Below are positions 42,155 to 51,397 of a stretch of DNA of 64,000 bases, piece after piece (the stretch's first letter is position 1; every line of letters begins with the position of its first letter). The DNA is taken from NCBI RefSeq assembly GCF_000420665.1, contig NZ_ATVJ01000001.1:2117588-2181587 (forward strand), written 5' to 3'. Both the position numbers and the translations under genes were made by a program. This DNA comes from Ponticaulis koreensis DSM 19734. GTDB taxonomy: Bacteria; Pseudomonadota; Alphaproteobacteria; Caulobacterales; Hyphomonadaceae. Below the pieces are notes generated by a model that searched no databases, had not been told where the DNA came from, and saw only the letters and a program-made list of their open reading frames with translations.

Positions 42155-44914
42155 TTAGTACTTGAAGCGTGCACCGAACAGGAACTCGGTTCCCGTGTGG
42201 TGGTAGACGTTCACAAGATCGGCAGCATCGAAGATTTGCTGTTCGAACTCGTCAGTCAGGTTGATCGCTTCGAACGTCAGATCGATCTGGTCGTTCAGCT
42301 GGAACGAAGATGCGAAGTCCAAGTTGAAGCTGGAGTCTACACCGCGCTCGTCACGTCCGTTAGAGTTTTCGCGGCGTGTGATGTAGGCATCACGTTGCGC
42401 AGCAGACAGACGTGCAGAGAAGCGGTCATCTTCATAGTACAGGGTTGCGTTGTACGCGTTCGGAGAGAAGCCGATAATGTCATCAGACTCGACGTGCGTG
42501 AAGTTGCCCTGGAAGCCGAAGTTGGACCAGAAGCCCGGCAGGAATGTGAATGGCTGTTGATAGCCAATCTCAAAGCCGGAAATGCTGCCTGGGCCGCCGT
42601 TAGATGTCTGGCGAACTTCAACAGTCGGATCACCGCCAGCCTGGATCAGGTTGAATAGCGGGCTGGATGCTGGTGGCAGGCTCGCTGGGAGGCCTGTCTG
42701 GCTGTAAGGTACCGCGTTAGAGATCGTAGAGTTGAAGAAGTTGTCTACGTCTTTGTAGAAGTACGCAAAGGACACGAGTGCTTCATCGTCGAAATACCAT
42801 TCCAGAGACACGTCATATGTCGTCGCGCGGAAAGGATCGAGACCCGGGTTACCCGCGCTGTAGGAGAATGGAGGGCCGTTGAAGCTGTCCAGAGAGCCGC
42901 CTGGTGTCAGGTTGCCGAGAGATGGACGCGCCATAACCTTCGCAACGCTTGTACGCAGAACGAGATCTTCGCGAAGTTCGAAGTTCAGGTTCAGAGATGG
43001 AAGCGTGTCTTCATATGAGCGTTCAACCGTTACGGTTGTACCGCTTACGATACCGGTAGATTCAACTGTTGTTTCGACATAACGAACACCAACGTCACCA
43101 CGGACTGGAACATCACCGAGCATGTATTCGAAGTCAGCCTGAACGAATACGCCCAGATCTTCTTCTTCTACACCACGGGTATTGCCGTCACGCACAGCGC
43201 CCGGAATGCCATAAGCGTTGATCAGGTCAGCTGCTGCGGACACGTTTGGAATAATCCAGCTCGTGTCATTGCTGCCTGGCATTCCGAGGTTTGTGCCGAA
43301 GCCGGACAGGATGCTGTAGAGGTCAGCTGTGATCGGCAGACCTGTTGCACCTGCCGGGCAGGTGATGCCCGGAAGACCGCAAACCAGTGAGCCGTTGGTA
43401 GACTCACGACGCGCTTCGGTTGTGTCGAACTCGAACTGTTTCAGGCTAACGCCGCCAGAGAGAACGACTGCATCGTTGAAGTCATACTCAAGTGTACCAG
43501 CGAAGTTGGTGAAGGAGTTTGAAACGGAGTTCGGACGGTCACGGAATTCTGTGAACGCGAACTGGGACGGGTCAGTGATGTCGAGGCTACCGAAATCAAT
43601 CGCTGGCGTATTTTCGTTGCCACGGAAATCATAGGTGTAGCCATTCACGTCGCCGACAGCGTCGAAGAAGATGGTTGTCTGAATCGGGTTGTCGAAGTCG
43701 GACTGAACCGTACCAGCAACAAAGTTACCGCGCAGACGATCAGAAAATTCGTGGTCAACTTCCAGAGTGAACTGGGTGAAGTCTGTTTCGAGTTCGTCGT
43801 AACGGCCTTCAGAACGGATCGGGTGAGTACCGTTTGCGTTCGGGCTGATGTTGAAGTTACCTGAGTCGACGATGTTCTGTGCATTGTTCAGCGTGAAGCT
43901 ATTGACGTCGATCTGGCCTTCCTGGCTACGGAAGAAGACTTCCATATAGTTCTCTACGCGTGTCGCTTCGAAGTTCGAATAGAGAGCGTCGAGAGAAACT
44001 GTTGTGCGGTCAGTCGGACGGAACTGAACAGAACCCGTCAGTCCAAGGCGTTGCTGATCGTTAGTCAGGCGGCCATAGCGCGGAATACGCGGGTGATAGT
44101 TCAGAGAGTTTGTGTCTACAGATGCGCAATCCGGACCTGCAGGGCAGGCAACGCCGTTGACTGAGCGGAAGTTTCCATCCTGCCAACGAACCGTAGAGAA
44201 GCCTTCTTCGAGGATTGTGCGGTCTGAATAAGCCGCAGACACAAGAACACCGAAGTTCTCTGCGTCGTTGGTCCAGGACAGGAGGCCAGCATAGCGAGGG
44301 CTGAACTCTTCAGAAAGATCGTTATAGCCGAACTGTGCTGAGCCAGCGGCTGTCAGGCCAGCGTCATAATCCAGCGGACGCGCTGTACGCAGATCTACCG
44401 TCGCACCGAGGGAGCCTTCATCCATAGACGCAGACGTCGTTTTGGTGACGACGATCTCGTTGAAGAGGTCAGATGCGAATGTGTTGAAGTCGAAACCACG
44501 GCTACGGTTTGTGCCGCCAGAAGAGTCTGCACCGCCCGTGGTGGAGAGTGCTTCCATGCCGTTAATGCGTACACGTGTGAATGTAGAGCCGAGACCACGA
44601 ACCGTGATCTGGCGACCTTCCCCTGCAACGCGGTTGATCGAGATGCCAGGGATACGCTGAATAGATTCAGCAAGGTTCAGATCAGGGAATGCTGCGATGT
44701 CTTCCGCAACAATGGCATCAACAACGCCAGATGCTTCGCGCTTAACGTCGAGAGCTTCAGCAAGTGAGCCGCGGAAACCGGTTACCTGGACAGTGGACAG
44801 ACGGGCTTCGTCGTCAGCTGTTTCAGCTTCCTGGGCAATAGCGGTTGGTGCCGCCACAGCCATTGCAAGCAGGGATGCGCCTGCAAAAAATTGATTGAAC
44901 AAAGTGCGTTTCAT
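42155..44914 (-). CDS. TonB-dependent receptor (Xanthomonas/Caulobacter type), probable oligogalacturonide receptor
   Basis: An outer-membrane receptor of 919 residues with a signal peptide ending AIAQ. The N-terminal plug reads EALDVKREASGVVDAIVAED, AAFPDLNLAESIQRIPGISI and GRQITVRGLGSTFTRVRING, the hallmark of the carbohydrate-linked receptors common in Caulobacter and Xanthomonas. The long barrel ends TGTEFLFGARFKY. The ATG has GGGAGGAAG upstream and the perfect operator site D 29 bases upstream. Uptake of pectin fragments is inferred from the regulator site and neighbours. Several acidic-Cys loops (CGLPGITCPAG) may form disulfides. Confidence 0.93.
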   Translation of the reverse strand: MKRTLFNQFFAGASLLAMAVAAPTAIAQEAETADDEARLSTVQVTGFRGSLAEALDVKREASGVVDAIVAEDIAAFPDLNLAESIQRIPGISINRVAGEGRQITVRGLGSTFTRVRINGMEALSTTGGADSSGGTNRSRGFDFNTFASDLFNEIVVTKTTSASMDEGSLGATVDLRTARPLDYDAGLTAAGSAQFGYNDLSEEFSPRYAGLLSWTNDAENFGVLVSAAYSDRTILEEGFSTVRWQDGNFRSVNGVACPAGPDCASVDTNSLNYHPRIPRYGRLTNDQQRLGLTGSVQFRPTDRTTVSLDALYSNFEATRVENYMEVFFRSQEGQIDVNSFTLNNAQNIVDSGNFNISPNANGTHPIRSEGRYDELETDFTQFTLEVDHEFSDRLRGNFVAGTVQSDFDNPIQTTIFFDAVGDVNGYTYDFRGNENTPAIDFGSLDITDPSQFAFTEFRDRPNSVSNSFTNFAGTLEYDFNDAVVLSGGVSLKQFEFDTTEARRESTNGSLVCGLPGITCPAGATGLPITADLYSILSGFGTNLGMPGSNDTSWIIPNVSAAADLINAYGIPGAVRDGNTRGVEEEDLGVFVQADFEYMLGDVPVRGDVGVRYVETTVESTGIVSGTTVTVERSYEDTLPSLNLNFELREDLVLRTSVAKVMARPSLGNLTPGGSLDSFNGPPFSYSAGNPGLDPFRATTYDVSLEWYFDDEALVSFAYFYKDVDNFFNSTISNAVPYSQTGLPASLPPASSPLFNLIQAGGDPTVEVRQTSNGGPGSISGFEIGYQQPFTFLPGFWSNFGFQGNFTHVESDDIIGFSPNAYNATLYYEDDRFSARLSAAQRDAYITRRENSNGRDERGVDSSFNLDFASSFQLNDQIDLTFEAINLTDEFEQQIFDAADLVNVYHHTGTEFLFGARFKY

Positions 44915-44942
44915 GAACTTCCTCCCAAAGGTGTGTCACGGT

Positions 44943-44958
44943 ATGACACCGGTGTCAT
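44943..44958. promoter_or_regulatory. LacI-type operator, site D, perfect palindrome upstream of the TonB receptor
   Basis: ATGACACCGGTGTCAT is a perfect 16-bp palindrome with a central CG, 29 bases before the receptor start. It is the most symmetric of the four sites and gives the consensus. Confidence 0.8.
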
Positions 44959-45290
44959 TGAGAAGACTATGCGATAGGAGATTCATCAGATCAAGCCTGA
45001 ATTTTCAGCATATGATTTTTTTTTAATCATCTAGCCATTTGAAAATTATAGATTTTGACTAATAATTAAGGACCTTCAGCCTTCCGAATAGGGCTTATTT
45101 TTCAAAAGAATAATGTGTAAGTGTTGAAAAAAAATCACACTTTTGACGTTCTGAACACGTTCTCAAAGGCGTGCTGCTTCGTATTGGTCATGTTTTTTTA
45201 TGTCTGAAATGCCTTTTGGCAGTCATTTTTACTCGTAAACAGCGGATTGAGAATCACGCTCGTTTTTGAATTTATAATTTTTATTAAAAC
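44959..45290. other. AT-rich intergenic region, no gene seen
   Basis: About 330 bases rich in A and T runs, including a palindrome ATGATT-T7-AATCAT (45012-45030). It probably contains the promoter of the TonB receptor (minus strand) and the downstream end of the tRNA-Thr transcript. I see no coding frame of note. Confidence 0.6.
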
Positions 45291-45365
45291 TGGTGCCGCG
45301 AGGGAGAATTGAACTCCCGACCTCACCCTTACCAAGGGTGCGCTCTACCACTGAGCTACCGCGGC
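45291..45365 (-). tRNA. tRNA-Thr (anticodon GGT)
   Basis: On the minus strand a full cloverleaf can be read. The acceptor is GCCGCGG paired with TCGCGGC, the D arm has GCTCAGTGGTAGAGC, and the anticodon arm is ACCCTTGGTAAGGGT with GGT in the loop. The T arm has GGGAGTTCAATTCTCCC, and the terminal CCA is encoded. GGT decodes ACC/ACT threonine codons. Confidence 0.95.
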
Positions 45366-45440
45366 ATTGAAATCGCAGAGCGGGCTCGTTACCTCAAACC
45401 ATTGCGATTGAAAACCCCTTATGAGTAGCGCGGATAAAGA

Positions 45441-45593
45441 ATGTCTGAAGAAACCGGCAAATCCCCTCACAAGCGTTCTGCCGCTGAAAAAGAGCAGAGA
45501 TTAAAGGATGCATTGCGCGCCAACCTGCGGCGTCGTAAGTCGGCGGCGAGAAAGGCCAAATCGGAGCCCGATACGTCATCCGGTCCGAAATAG
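45441..45593 (+). CDS. Small basic protein upstream of murA
   Basis: A 50-residue hydrophilic protein. It begins MSEETGKSPHKRSAAEKEQ and continues with RLKDALRANLRRRKSAARK, an amphipathic, Arg/Lys-rich helix. Short proteins with the pattern RLxxALRxNLRRRKxxAR are found next to murA in several alphaproteobacteria to my knowledge, which supports a real gene. The ribosome binding site is weak (GGATAAAGA). It lies 69 bases before murA on the same strand. The function is unknown; the charge suggests RNA or nucleic acid binding. Confidence 0.65.
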   Translation: MSEETGKSPHKRSAAEKEQRLKDALRANLRRRKSAARKAKSEPDTSSGPK

Positions 45594-45662
45594 CCTGAAT
45601 TGATCTGACTTTTGCCGCAATAACGCCTTTGCGTTTGCGCGACTCCGGGAATAGCTTGCGCC

Positions 45663-46934
45663 ATGGACAAACTTACAATTCGCGGCGGCCACCAGCTGAA
45701 CGGAAAAATCCGTATTTCAGGTGCCAAGAACTCCGCACTGAAACTCATGGCAGCTGCGCTTCTGACAGACGAGCCTGTCGAACTGCGTAATATGCCCAAT
45801 CTGGCTGACTCACGCTTTATGGCGCGCCTGCTTTCGACGCTTGGCGTTGACGTCTATTGGCCACAAGGCGACTCTACCTGCCGCCTTAACGCAGCGAACA
45901 TCTCTTCCACGATCGCGCCATATGATCTGGTGCGTAAAATGCGTGCGACGTTCAACGTCCTCGGTCCGCTTCTTGGGCGCATCGGGCATGCAACGGTTTC
46001 ACTTCCAGGTGGCTGTGCAATTGGCGCACGCCCTGTGAATTTTCACCTTGATGCTTTTGAGGCAATGGGCGCCGACATTGTGATCGAGCAAGGTTATGTG
46101 AAAGCCGCTGCAATTCGTGGATTGAACGGTGCGATTATCGATCTGCCATTTCCGTCCGTTGGTGCGACAGAGCATACAATGATGGCTGCCACCCTCGCGA
46201 AAGGGACCACCACCATTAATAACGCCGCGCGCGAGCCGGAAATTATCGACATTGCTAACATGTTGAAAGCCATGGGCGCGAAGATCGAAGGCGAGGGAAC
46301 ATCGACTATTCGTATTGAGGGCGTCGATAAACTCAAAGGCGTGTCTTATTCTGTCATGCCGGATCGTATTGAGGCTGGCACTTACGCCATGGCTGCGGCG
46401 GCGGCTGGTGGAGACGTTCTCCTCGAGGGCGCGCCGGCTGCTGAAATGACATCTCTGCTGGAGCATCTTCGCAAGGCGGGCGTGACTGCGACCGTGGAAG
46501 ACAATGGTGTACGCATTCAGCGAAATGGCGCGCGTCTGAAGGCCGTTGACGTCGATGTGCAGCCACACCCGGGGTTTGCGACTGACCTTCAGGCCCAGTT
46601 CATGGCGCTGATGACTGTTGCGGACGGTACGAGCACAATCACAGAAAACATCTTCGAAAACCGATTTCTCCATGCACCTGAGTTGAACCGTTTCGGCGCC
46701 GACATCCGTGTGCAGGGCAAGGTTGCTACGGTGCACGGCGTAGACCATCTCGTAGGGGCGCCCGTGATGGCAACCGACCTGCGCGCATCTGTCAGCCTGG
46801 TCATCGCCGGTCTGGTCGCTGAAGGTGAGACTGAAGTTAATCGCATTTATCACCTCGATCGGGGCTTTGAGAATCTCGAAGAGAAACTAAATGCATGTGG
46901 TGCCCGGATCGAACGCGGGGCCGACACAGAATAA
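45663..46934 (+). CDS. murA: UDP-N-acetylglucosamine 1-carboxyvinyltransferase
   Basis: 423 residues, the first committed enzyme of peptidoglycan synthesis, transferring enolpyruvyl from PEP to UDP-GlcNAc. Blocks: [22 protein letters not shown] with the conserved Lys-Asn pair (K-N in GAKNSALK); [17 protein letters not shown]; and [17 protein letters not shown] carrying the active-site cysteine (G-G-C-A-I-G). It continues with [13 protein letters not shown] and the C-terminal ERGADTE. Length is standard. The next gene (DUF2948) begins shortly after the stop and hisD follows, an order common in alphaproteobacteria. Confidence 0.96.
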   Translation: MDKLTIRGGHQLNGKIRISGAKNSALKLMAAALLTDEPVELRNMPNLADSRFMARLLSTLGVDVYWPQGDSTCRLNAANISSTIAPYDLVRKMRATFNVLGPLLGRIGHATVSLPGGCAIGARPVNFHLDAFEAMGADIVIEQGYVKAAAIRGLNGAIIDLPFPSVGATEHTMMAATLAKGTTTINNAAREPEIIDIANMLKAMGAKIEGEGTSTIRIEGVDKLKGVSYSVMPDRIEAGTYAMAAAAAGGDVLLEGAPAAEMTSLLEHLRKAGVTATVEDNGVRIQRNGARLKAVDVDVQPHPGFATDLQAQFMALMTVADGTSTITENIFENRFLHAPELNRFGADIRVQGKVATVHGVDHLVGAPVMATDLRASVSLVIAGLVAEGETEVNRIYHLDRGFENLEEKLNACGARIERGADTE

Positions 46935-46957
46935 CGACGGAATGCCCGGAGGCGGAA

Positions 46958-47395
46958 TTGTCGCAAGCGAACACATTGAGATTGATGGCCGTAGATGCCG
47001 ACGATCTGAAAATCATTTCAGCTGCATGTCAGGACGGCGTCTGTAAGCCGGCTGACATTGCTTATGAAGCTCGCAAGCGACGTTTCCTCATCGAGTTTAA
47101 TCGGTTTCGTTGGGAAAATGGCGAAGGCGACGCGCAACAGCGTGTTCGCAGCGCACTGTCTCTGGAAGATGTCACGGGCGTAAAGGCGCGCGGTCTGCCG
47201 CCGAAGTCCGCCGATCTTGTGCTTTCGCTTATGTCTGTCGAGTGGGAAGAGGGGGATGAAGCTCCTTCTGGTCAGTTCCGTCTCATTTTTGCTGGCGACG
47301 GAGAGCTTGTTGTGTCAGCAGACTGTCTGGATGCAACACTTGTGGACGTGAGCCAGCCATGGCCCGCAAAAAACCGTCCGGCACACAAGGAATAA
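46958..47395 (+). CDS. DUF2948 family protein
   Basis: 145 residues using a TTG start at 46958, placed 5 bases after GGAGG; the frame also runs upstream into murA without a better start. The protein has RLMAVDADDLKIISAACQDGV near the start, LIEFNRFRWENGEG, then ARGLPPKSADLVLSLMSVEW, and GELVVSADCLDATLVDVSQPW; these blocks match a family fixed between murA and hisD in alphaproteobacteria. Its function is not known. The use of TTG with a strong ribosome binding site suggests fixed low-level or coupled translation. Confidence 0.85.
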   Translation: MSQANTLRLMAVDADDLKIISAACQDGVCKPADIAYEARKRRFLIEFNRFRWENGEGDAQQRVRSALSLEDVTGVKARGLPPKSADLVLSLMSVEWEEGDEAPSGQFRLIFAGDGELVVSADCLDATLVDVSQPWPAKNRPAHKE

Positions 47396-47401
47396 CGCCA
47401 G

Positions 47402-48706
47402 ATGGCACGGCGATTTAATAGTTCTGATAGTGGTTTCGAAGCCGACTTCGGCGCATTTCTGAAAGAACCTCGCGGCAATGCGCAGGATACGCGCGACATT
47501 GTGCGTGAAATCCTGGATGCGGTTGAGACGCGCGGCGGTAAAGCTGTGGCTGAATATACAAGCCGGTTCGACCGTTTCGAGATTGAGCCTGACACGCTTT
47601 CAAACCCATCTATGGATCTAGCCAAAATTGCGGAAGGCTGCCCGGATGAAGTAAAGCGCGCCATCGATTTCGCGCATGACCGTATCTCGGCCTATCACGA
47701 AGCGCAGATGCCTTCCGACCACAGCTTTGATGATGGCCACGGGCTTAATCTTGGCTGGAAGTGGAATGCCGTGGATTCGGTTGGCGTCTATGTGCCTGGC
47801 GGACGCGCGAATTATCCGAGTTCTGTGCTGATGAATATGGTGCCGGCACGCGTTGCAGGTGTGAAGCGTATTGTGATGGTTGCGCCAACGCCGGATGGTG
47901 TTTTGAGCCCTGCTGTAGCTTACGCTGCTATTCGTGCTGGCGTTCAGGAATATTATCCGATCGGTGGTGCGCAGGCTGTTGCGGCACTGACTTTCGGTGC
48001 CGGTAATATGAAGCCGGTAGATAAGATTGTTGGCCCGGGTAATGCGTTTGTCGCCGAAGCGAAGCGTCAGGTGTTCGGCCGGGTAGGCATTGATACGGTG
48101 GCCGGACCTTCTGAGGTTTGCATTATCGGTGACGGCTCCGTTCCTGCCGACTGGATTGCAGCTGACCTCCTGTCCCAGGCTGAGCACGATCCTGCTGCAC
48201 AATCCATTTTGATTTCACCGGAAGCAGAATACCTGGATGCGGTTGAGCGCGAGCTTGATCGCCAGCTCCAACAGCTTCCTACGGTCGAGACAGCAACAAC
48301 ATCATGGCAGGCGCACGGCGCTTTCATTCAGTCTCGCTCCATCGATGAAGCTTGCGAAATTTCCAATCAGATTGCGCCGGAACACCTCGAACTCGCCATT
48401 GAGGCACCTGAAAGTAAGGTTGATGTGGTCCGTCACGCGGGCGCGGTCTTTCTCGGTGCCTGGGCGCCTGAAGCGCTCGGTGACTATGTGACAGGATCGA
48501 ATCACGTGCTTCCGACTTCGGGAGCCGCGCGTTTCTCCTCGGGGCTCGGACTTTTTGATTTCCTGAAACGGATATCTATCCAGTCGGTCAGCCGCGCCGG
48601 TTTCGAGCATCTTGCACCCTCAGCGATTGCGCTTGCACAATCTGAGCACTTGCCTGCACACGAACGGAGTGTTTCCATTCGATTCGGTAAGGAAACAGAG
48701 ACGTGA
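47402..48706 (+). CDS. hisD: Histidinol dehydrogenase
   Basis: 434 residues, a zinc enzyme doing the last two oxidations of histidine synthesis. Signatures: GVYVPGGRANYPSSVLMN (nucleotide region), GVQEYYPIGGAQAVAALTFG, VDKIVGPGNAFVAEAKRQVFG, DTVAGPSEVCIIGDG and LLSQAEHDPAAQSIL, whose Gln-Ala-Glu-His residues bind zinc and act in catalysis. Later come IAPEHLELA and LGDYVTGSNHVLPTSGAARF. Length is normal. It is followed with a 4-base overlap by the UPF0262 gene. Confidence 0.96.
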   Translation: MARRFNSSDSGFEADFGAFLKEPRGNAQDTRDIVREILDAVETRGGKAVAEYTSRFDRFEIEPDTLSNPSMDLAKIAEGCPDEVKRAIDFAHDRISAYHEAQMPSDHSFDDGHGLNLGWKWNAVDSVGVYVPGGRANYPSSVLMNMVPARVAGVKRIVMVAPTPDGVLSPAVAYAAIRAGVQEYYPIGGAQAVAALTFGAGNMKPVDKIVGPGNAFVAEAKRQVFGRVGIDTVAGPSEVCIIGDGSVPADWIAADLLSQAEHDPAAQSILISPEAEYLDAVERELDRQLQQLPTVETATTSWQAHGAFIQSRSIDEACEISNQIAPEHLELAIEAPESKVDVVRHAGAVFLGAWAPEALGDYVTGSNHVLPTSGAARFSSGLGLFDFLKRISIQSVSRAGFEHLAPSAIALAQSEHLPAHERSVSIRFGKETET

Positions 48707-49176
48707 CCAGTTCTGAGCGGATCATCGCTGTAGACATCGACAATGAAACCCTCAGTGCGGCCGGGCCGGATGCTGAGCACGAACGTCGTGTGGCGATTTT
48801 TGATCTGCTCGAAGACAATACCTTTTCTTTGGAGGGTAATCCCGCAGGCCCCTACAAGCTTGCTTTATCGCGTCAGGATAACCGCCTGATTATGCAGATC
48901 AGCAATGAAGAAGATGTGCATTTGCACACCTTCATTCTGTCATTGGCGCCATTTCGCCGGATAGTAAAAGACTACTTTATGATTTGCGACAGCTATTATG
49001 ATGCGATCCGCAATCAGACTCCGAACCAGATCGAGGCGATCGATATGGCGCGTCGCGGCATTCACAACGAAGGTTCTGAGCTTCTGGCAGAGCGCCTGCG
49101 CGGGAAAATCGACACAGATTTTGATACGGCGCGTCGCTTGTTTACTCTTATTTGTGCTCTGCACGCCAAAGGCTGA
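48703..49176 (+). CDS. UPF0262 family protein
   Basis: 157 residues, starting with GTG that overlaps the hisD stop as GTGA. Recognisable family stretches are RIIAVDIDNETL at the start, RRVAIFDLLEDNTF, PYKLALSRQDNRLIMQI, and LSLAPFRRIVKDYFMICDSYYDAIR, in which the FRRxxKDY segment is strongly conserved. GIHNEGSELLAERL follows. The function is unknown. Its place after hisD is conserved across alphaproteobacteria, and it is probably co-translated with hisD. Confidence 0.9.
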   Translation: MTSSERIIAVDIDNETLSAAGPDAEHERRVAIFDLLEDNTFSLEGNPAGPYKLALSRQDNRLIMQISNEEDVHLHTFILSLAPFRRIVKDYFMICDSYYDAIRNQTPNQIEAIDMARRGIHNEGSELLAERLRGKIDTDFDTARRLFTLICALHAKG

Positions 49177-49328
49177 TATTTTTTACCAGCTAAAAAAGCG
49201 CTTAAATTCAGGGGTCTTGTGCTGTCCCTTGAAGTTTATGCGGCTATTTTGTGCATAATGGGTAACGCTTTCGCGAAAATTACACTATATGCGAGCCCTT
49301 GATTAGATTGGTTGCCTTCGAGGAGTGC

Positions 49329-49547
49329 ATGGCAAAAGAAGAGATGCTTGAATTCACTGGAACGATTGTGGAATTGCTTCCCAATGCGACGTTCCGGGTG
49401 AAGCTGGAAAATGACCACGAAATCGTGGCTCATACGGCAGGTAAAATGCGTAAAAACCGAATTCGTGTTCTGACAGGCGATAAAGTGCTTGTTGAAATGA
49501 CCCCGTACGACCTCACCAAGGGGCGCATTACTTACCGCTTTAAATAG
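49329..49547 (+). CDS. infA: Translation initiation factor IF-1
   Basis: 72 residues, the standard size, from the ATG at 49329 with GAGGAG upstream; the upstream in-frame extension is not used. [20 protein letters not shown] and [20 protein letters not shown] form the OB fold, with [19 protein letters not shown] and GRITYRFK ending the protein. It binds the ribosomal A site at initiation. It is directly followed by the Maf gene, whose GTG start overlaps the last base of the infA stop. Confidence 0.97.
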   Translation: MAKEEMLEFTGTIVELLPNATFRVKLENDHEIVAHTAGKMRKNRIRVLTGDKVLVEMTPYDLTKGRITYRFK

Positions 49548-50155
49548 TGGTGTCCGACTCTTCTTTGCCTGATCTTGTGCTCGCTAGCGCCTCGCCGAGG
49601 CGGCGCGACCTGCTTGCGCAAATGGGCATCATTCCTACCAAAATTTATCCTGCTGACCTTGATGAGACCTCTCATCAGGGCGAGCTTCCGCGCGTCTACG
49701 CCGAGCGGTTGGCCATAGAGAAAGCTCAGGCCGTGCAGGGCCAATTTACGGGTAGCGTTATCCTTGCAGCAGACACGGTTGTTGCTGTCGGGCGCCGTAT
49801 TCTGCCAAAAACCGAAGATGAAGTCTCTGCGCGCGAATGCCTCGAGCTCCTCTCCGGGCGTGCCCACAGAGTTATGACGGCCATCGCGGTTATCGCTGCT
49901 GATGGCTCGTTGTCTCGCCGCGTTGTTGTTACACGTGTGAAGATGAAGCGTCTGACCGACGAGGAGATTGCAGTTTATCTCGCGAGTGGCGAATGGAATG
50001 GTAAGGCTGGCGGCTATGGCATTCAGGGCATGGCGTCGGCATTCATTTCTGACCTGAGTGGTTCATACTCTGCAGTCGTTGGACTTCCATTGTTTGAAAC
50101 ACGAAATCTCCTGATGGGGGCAGGGTTTCCTGTCCTGACCAGCGGTCATGCTTGA
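49547..50155 (+). CDS. Maf family nucleoside triphosphate pyrophosphatase
   Basis: 202 residues, GTG start overlapping the infA stop by one base (a second GTG follows directly). The Maf signature LVLASASPRRRDLLAQMG is at residues 9-26, with the S-x-S-P-R-R motif. LAADTVVAVGRRILPK carries the catalytic aspartate, and GWNG-like GEWNGKAGGYGIQGM is the conserved C-terminal loop. The protein hydrolyses non-canonical or pyrimidine NTPs to monophosphates and is linked to cell division control. It is in the infA-maf-RNase E/G-yacG string common in alphaproteobacteria. Confidence 0.94.
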   Translation: MVSDSSLPDLVLASASPRRRDLLAQMGIIPTKIYPADLDETSHQGELPRVYAERLAIEKAQAVQGQFTGSVILAADTVVAVGRRILPKTEDEVSARECLELLSGRAHRVMTAIAVIAADGSLSRRVVVTRVKMKRLTDEEIAVYLASGEWNGKAGGYGIQGMASAFISDLSGSYSAVVGLPLFETRNLLMGAGFPVLTSGHA

Positions 50156-51203
50156 GCTGATCGATATCAGCTGGATTGGTGAGCGCTGGTCGCTGGCCAG
50201 CCTGCCGAACGGAGAGCCGGTTGCACTATTTATCTGGCGTGATCGCGATATTGATGCGTCAGCGCGTTGCGGCGATGTGCTGCCTGCGATCGTAAGGTCC
50301 ATCGACCGCTCAGGCAGGATGGGCTTTGTCGACCTCTCGACCGGTGAGCAGGCATTTTTCAATATTTCAGAATCACGGACACCGCCTATAGTGGGCGCGC
50401 ATATCAATGTCTCGGTGCGTGCAGAGGCGTATGGTGATAAGCTCGCCAATGTTTCACCGACATCAGCTCAGCCTGTTATCCTGTCTGAAAGCGATGCGCA
50501 AAATGCATGGCTTGAGCGTTTGCCGGGGTATGCTGATCTGACAGATGAGCTCTCCTTTGTGCAAAAAGCAGAGATGTGCCGCGCGGCAATAGATGTTGCA
50601 TCGGCATCGACCGTTACGATCGACAATGGCGGAGAGCTACATTTTGATCATACGAGGGCTTTGACTGCGATAGACGTAGATTCATCGGGGCGAGTTCAAC
50701 GCTCAGGTGTTCCTGGATTGAACACGGATGCGCTTGCCACAGCCGCGCGCCATATCAATTTGCGCAGGCTCGCGGGACTATTTGTAGTTGACCTTGAGGG
50801 CGCGCCGAAAGGTGAGAAAGCAAAAGGGTTGGCAGCCCAATTCCAAGCCAGTTTGAAGGCGTTGACCGGACGTACGGTGAGGGTGCTGCCTCCGTCTGTG
50901 TTCGGATTGATAGAGGCTACGGTAGCACGTCGCGAAAAGCCGCTGTTCGAGATTACGACTGAGACATGCAGTGCAGAACGCCGAACTATGGAAGCGTTTT
51001 TGAGCGCGATGCGTGAAGCACTAACTCTTGCCGAATCGGATCGAAGCGCTTTCTTTGCGCTGAAGACGTCGGCCGCGCTGACCGAGTATATGAAACAGAC
51101 CGCATTTGACTGGCAGGGCGAATTAAAGGCCCGGACAGGCGGTCGGATAAGATGGGAGCCTCTGAACAATGCGGGGCTCGATTACCAGATAGAGTTGATA
51201 TGA
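50148..51203 (+). CDS. Short ribonuclease E/G family protein
   Basis: 351 residues, shorter than E. coli RNase G (about 490). An S1-like segment with RSIDRSGRMGFVDLSTGEQAFF is in the first 70 residues. The catalytic region has ELHFDHTRALTAIDVDSSGR, whose aspartates and the DVDSS loop match the metal-binding site of the family, then HINLRRLAGLFVVDLEG, which matches the second aspartate strand. The zinc-link CPxC of RNase E/G is not seen. It overlaps maf by 8 bases and yacG by 4. It is probably an RNA-processing endonuclease, but the short form may act differently. Confidence 0.83.
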   Translation: MLELIDISWIGERWSLASLPNGEPVALFIWRDRDIDASARCGDVLPAIVRSIDRSGRMGFVDLSTGEQAFFNISESRTPPIVGAHINVSVRAEAYGDKLANVSPTSAQPVILSESDAQNAWLERLPGYADLTDELSFVQKAEMCRAAIDVASASTVTIDNGGELHFDHTRALTAIDVDSSGRVQRSGVPGLNTDALATAARHINLRRLAGLFVVDLEGAPKGEKAKGLAAQFQASLKALTGRTVRVLPPSVFGLIEATVARREKPLFEITTETCSAERRTMEAFLSAMREALTLAESDRSAFFALKTSAALTEYMKQTAFDWQGELKARTGGRIRWEPLNNAGLDYQIELI

Positions 51204-51397
51204 GCCGCCTGCCACTTTGCCCGATTTGTGAGAAAAACCGCGCGAAACCAGAGTTTAAGCCTTTTTGTTCGAAACGATGCGCAGATGTGGATCTGTCGCG
51301 CTGGCTGTCCGATGGGTACGCCATTCCGGGAGAGGCCTCCGATCAGGCAGAAGAAACGCCGGGCAATCGACGAGACACTGGCGAGACTGGCGACTAG
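51200..51397 (+). CDS. yacG: DNA gyrase inhibitor YacG
   Basis: 65 residues from the ATG at 51200, overlapping the previous stop as ATGA. The zinc site is LCPICEKN with CSKRCADVDLSRWL, four cysteines in the C-x2-C and C-x3-C pattern that defines YacG, followed by the conserved DLxxWLSDGYAIPG. In E. coli it binds GyrB and blocks gyrase. A short acidic tail ends the protein. It closes the infA cluster. Confidence 0.93.
   Translation: MSRLPLCPICEKNRAKPEFKPFCSKRCADVDLSRWLSDGYAIPGEASDQAEETPGNRRDTGETGD

Noticed and set aside
45291-45365. tRNA-Thr as integration site of a pectin island
   Set aside because: The 3' end of the tRNA faces the pectin locus, which is the usual island side. But I found no integrase, no second copy of the tRNA end in the window and no mobility gene.
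45999-46853. Antisense open frame of 284 codons opposite murA
   Set aside because: It lies wholly inside murA, with composition typical of a reverse-frame shadow and no family resemblance.
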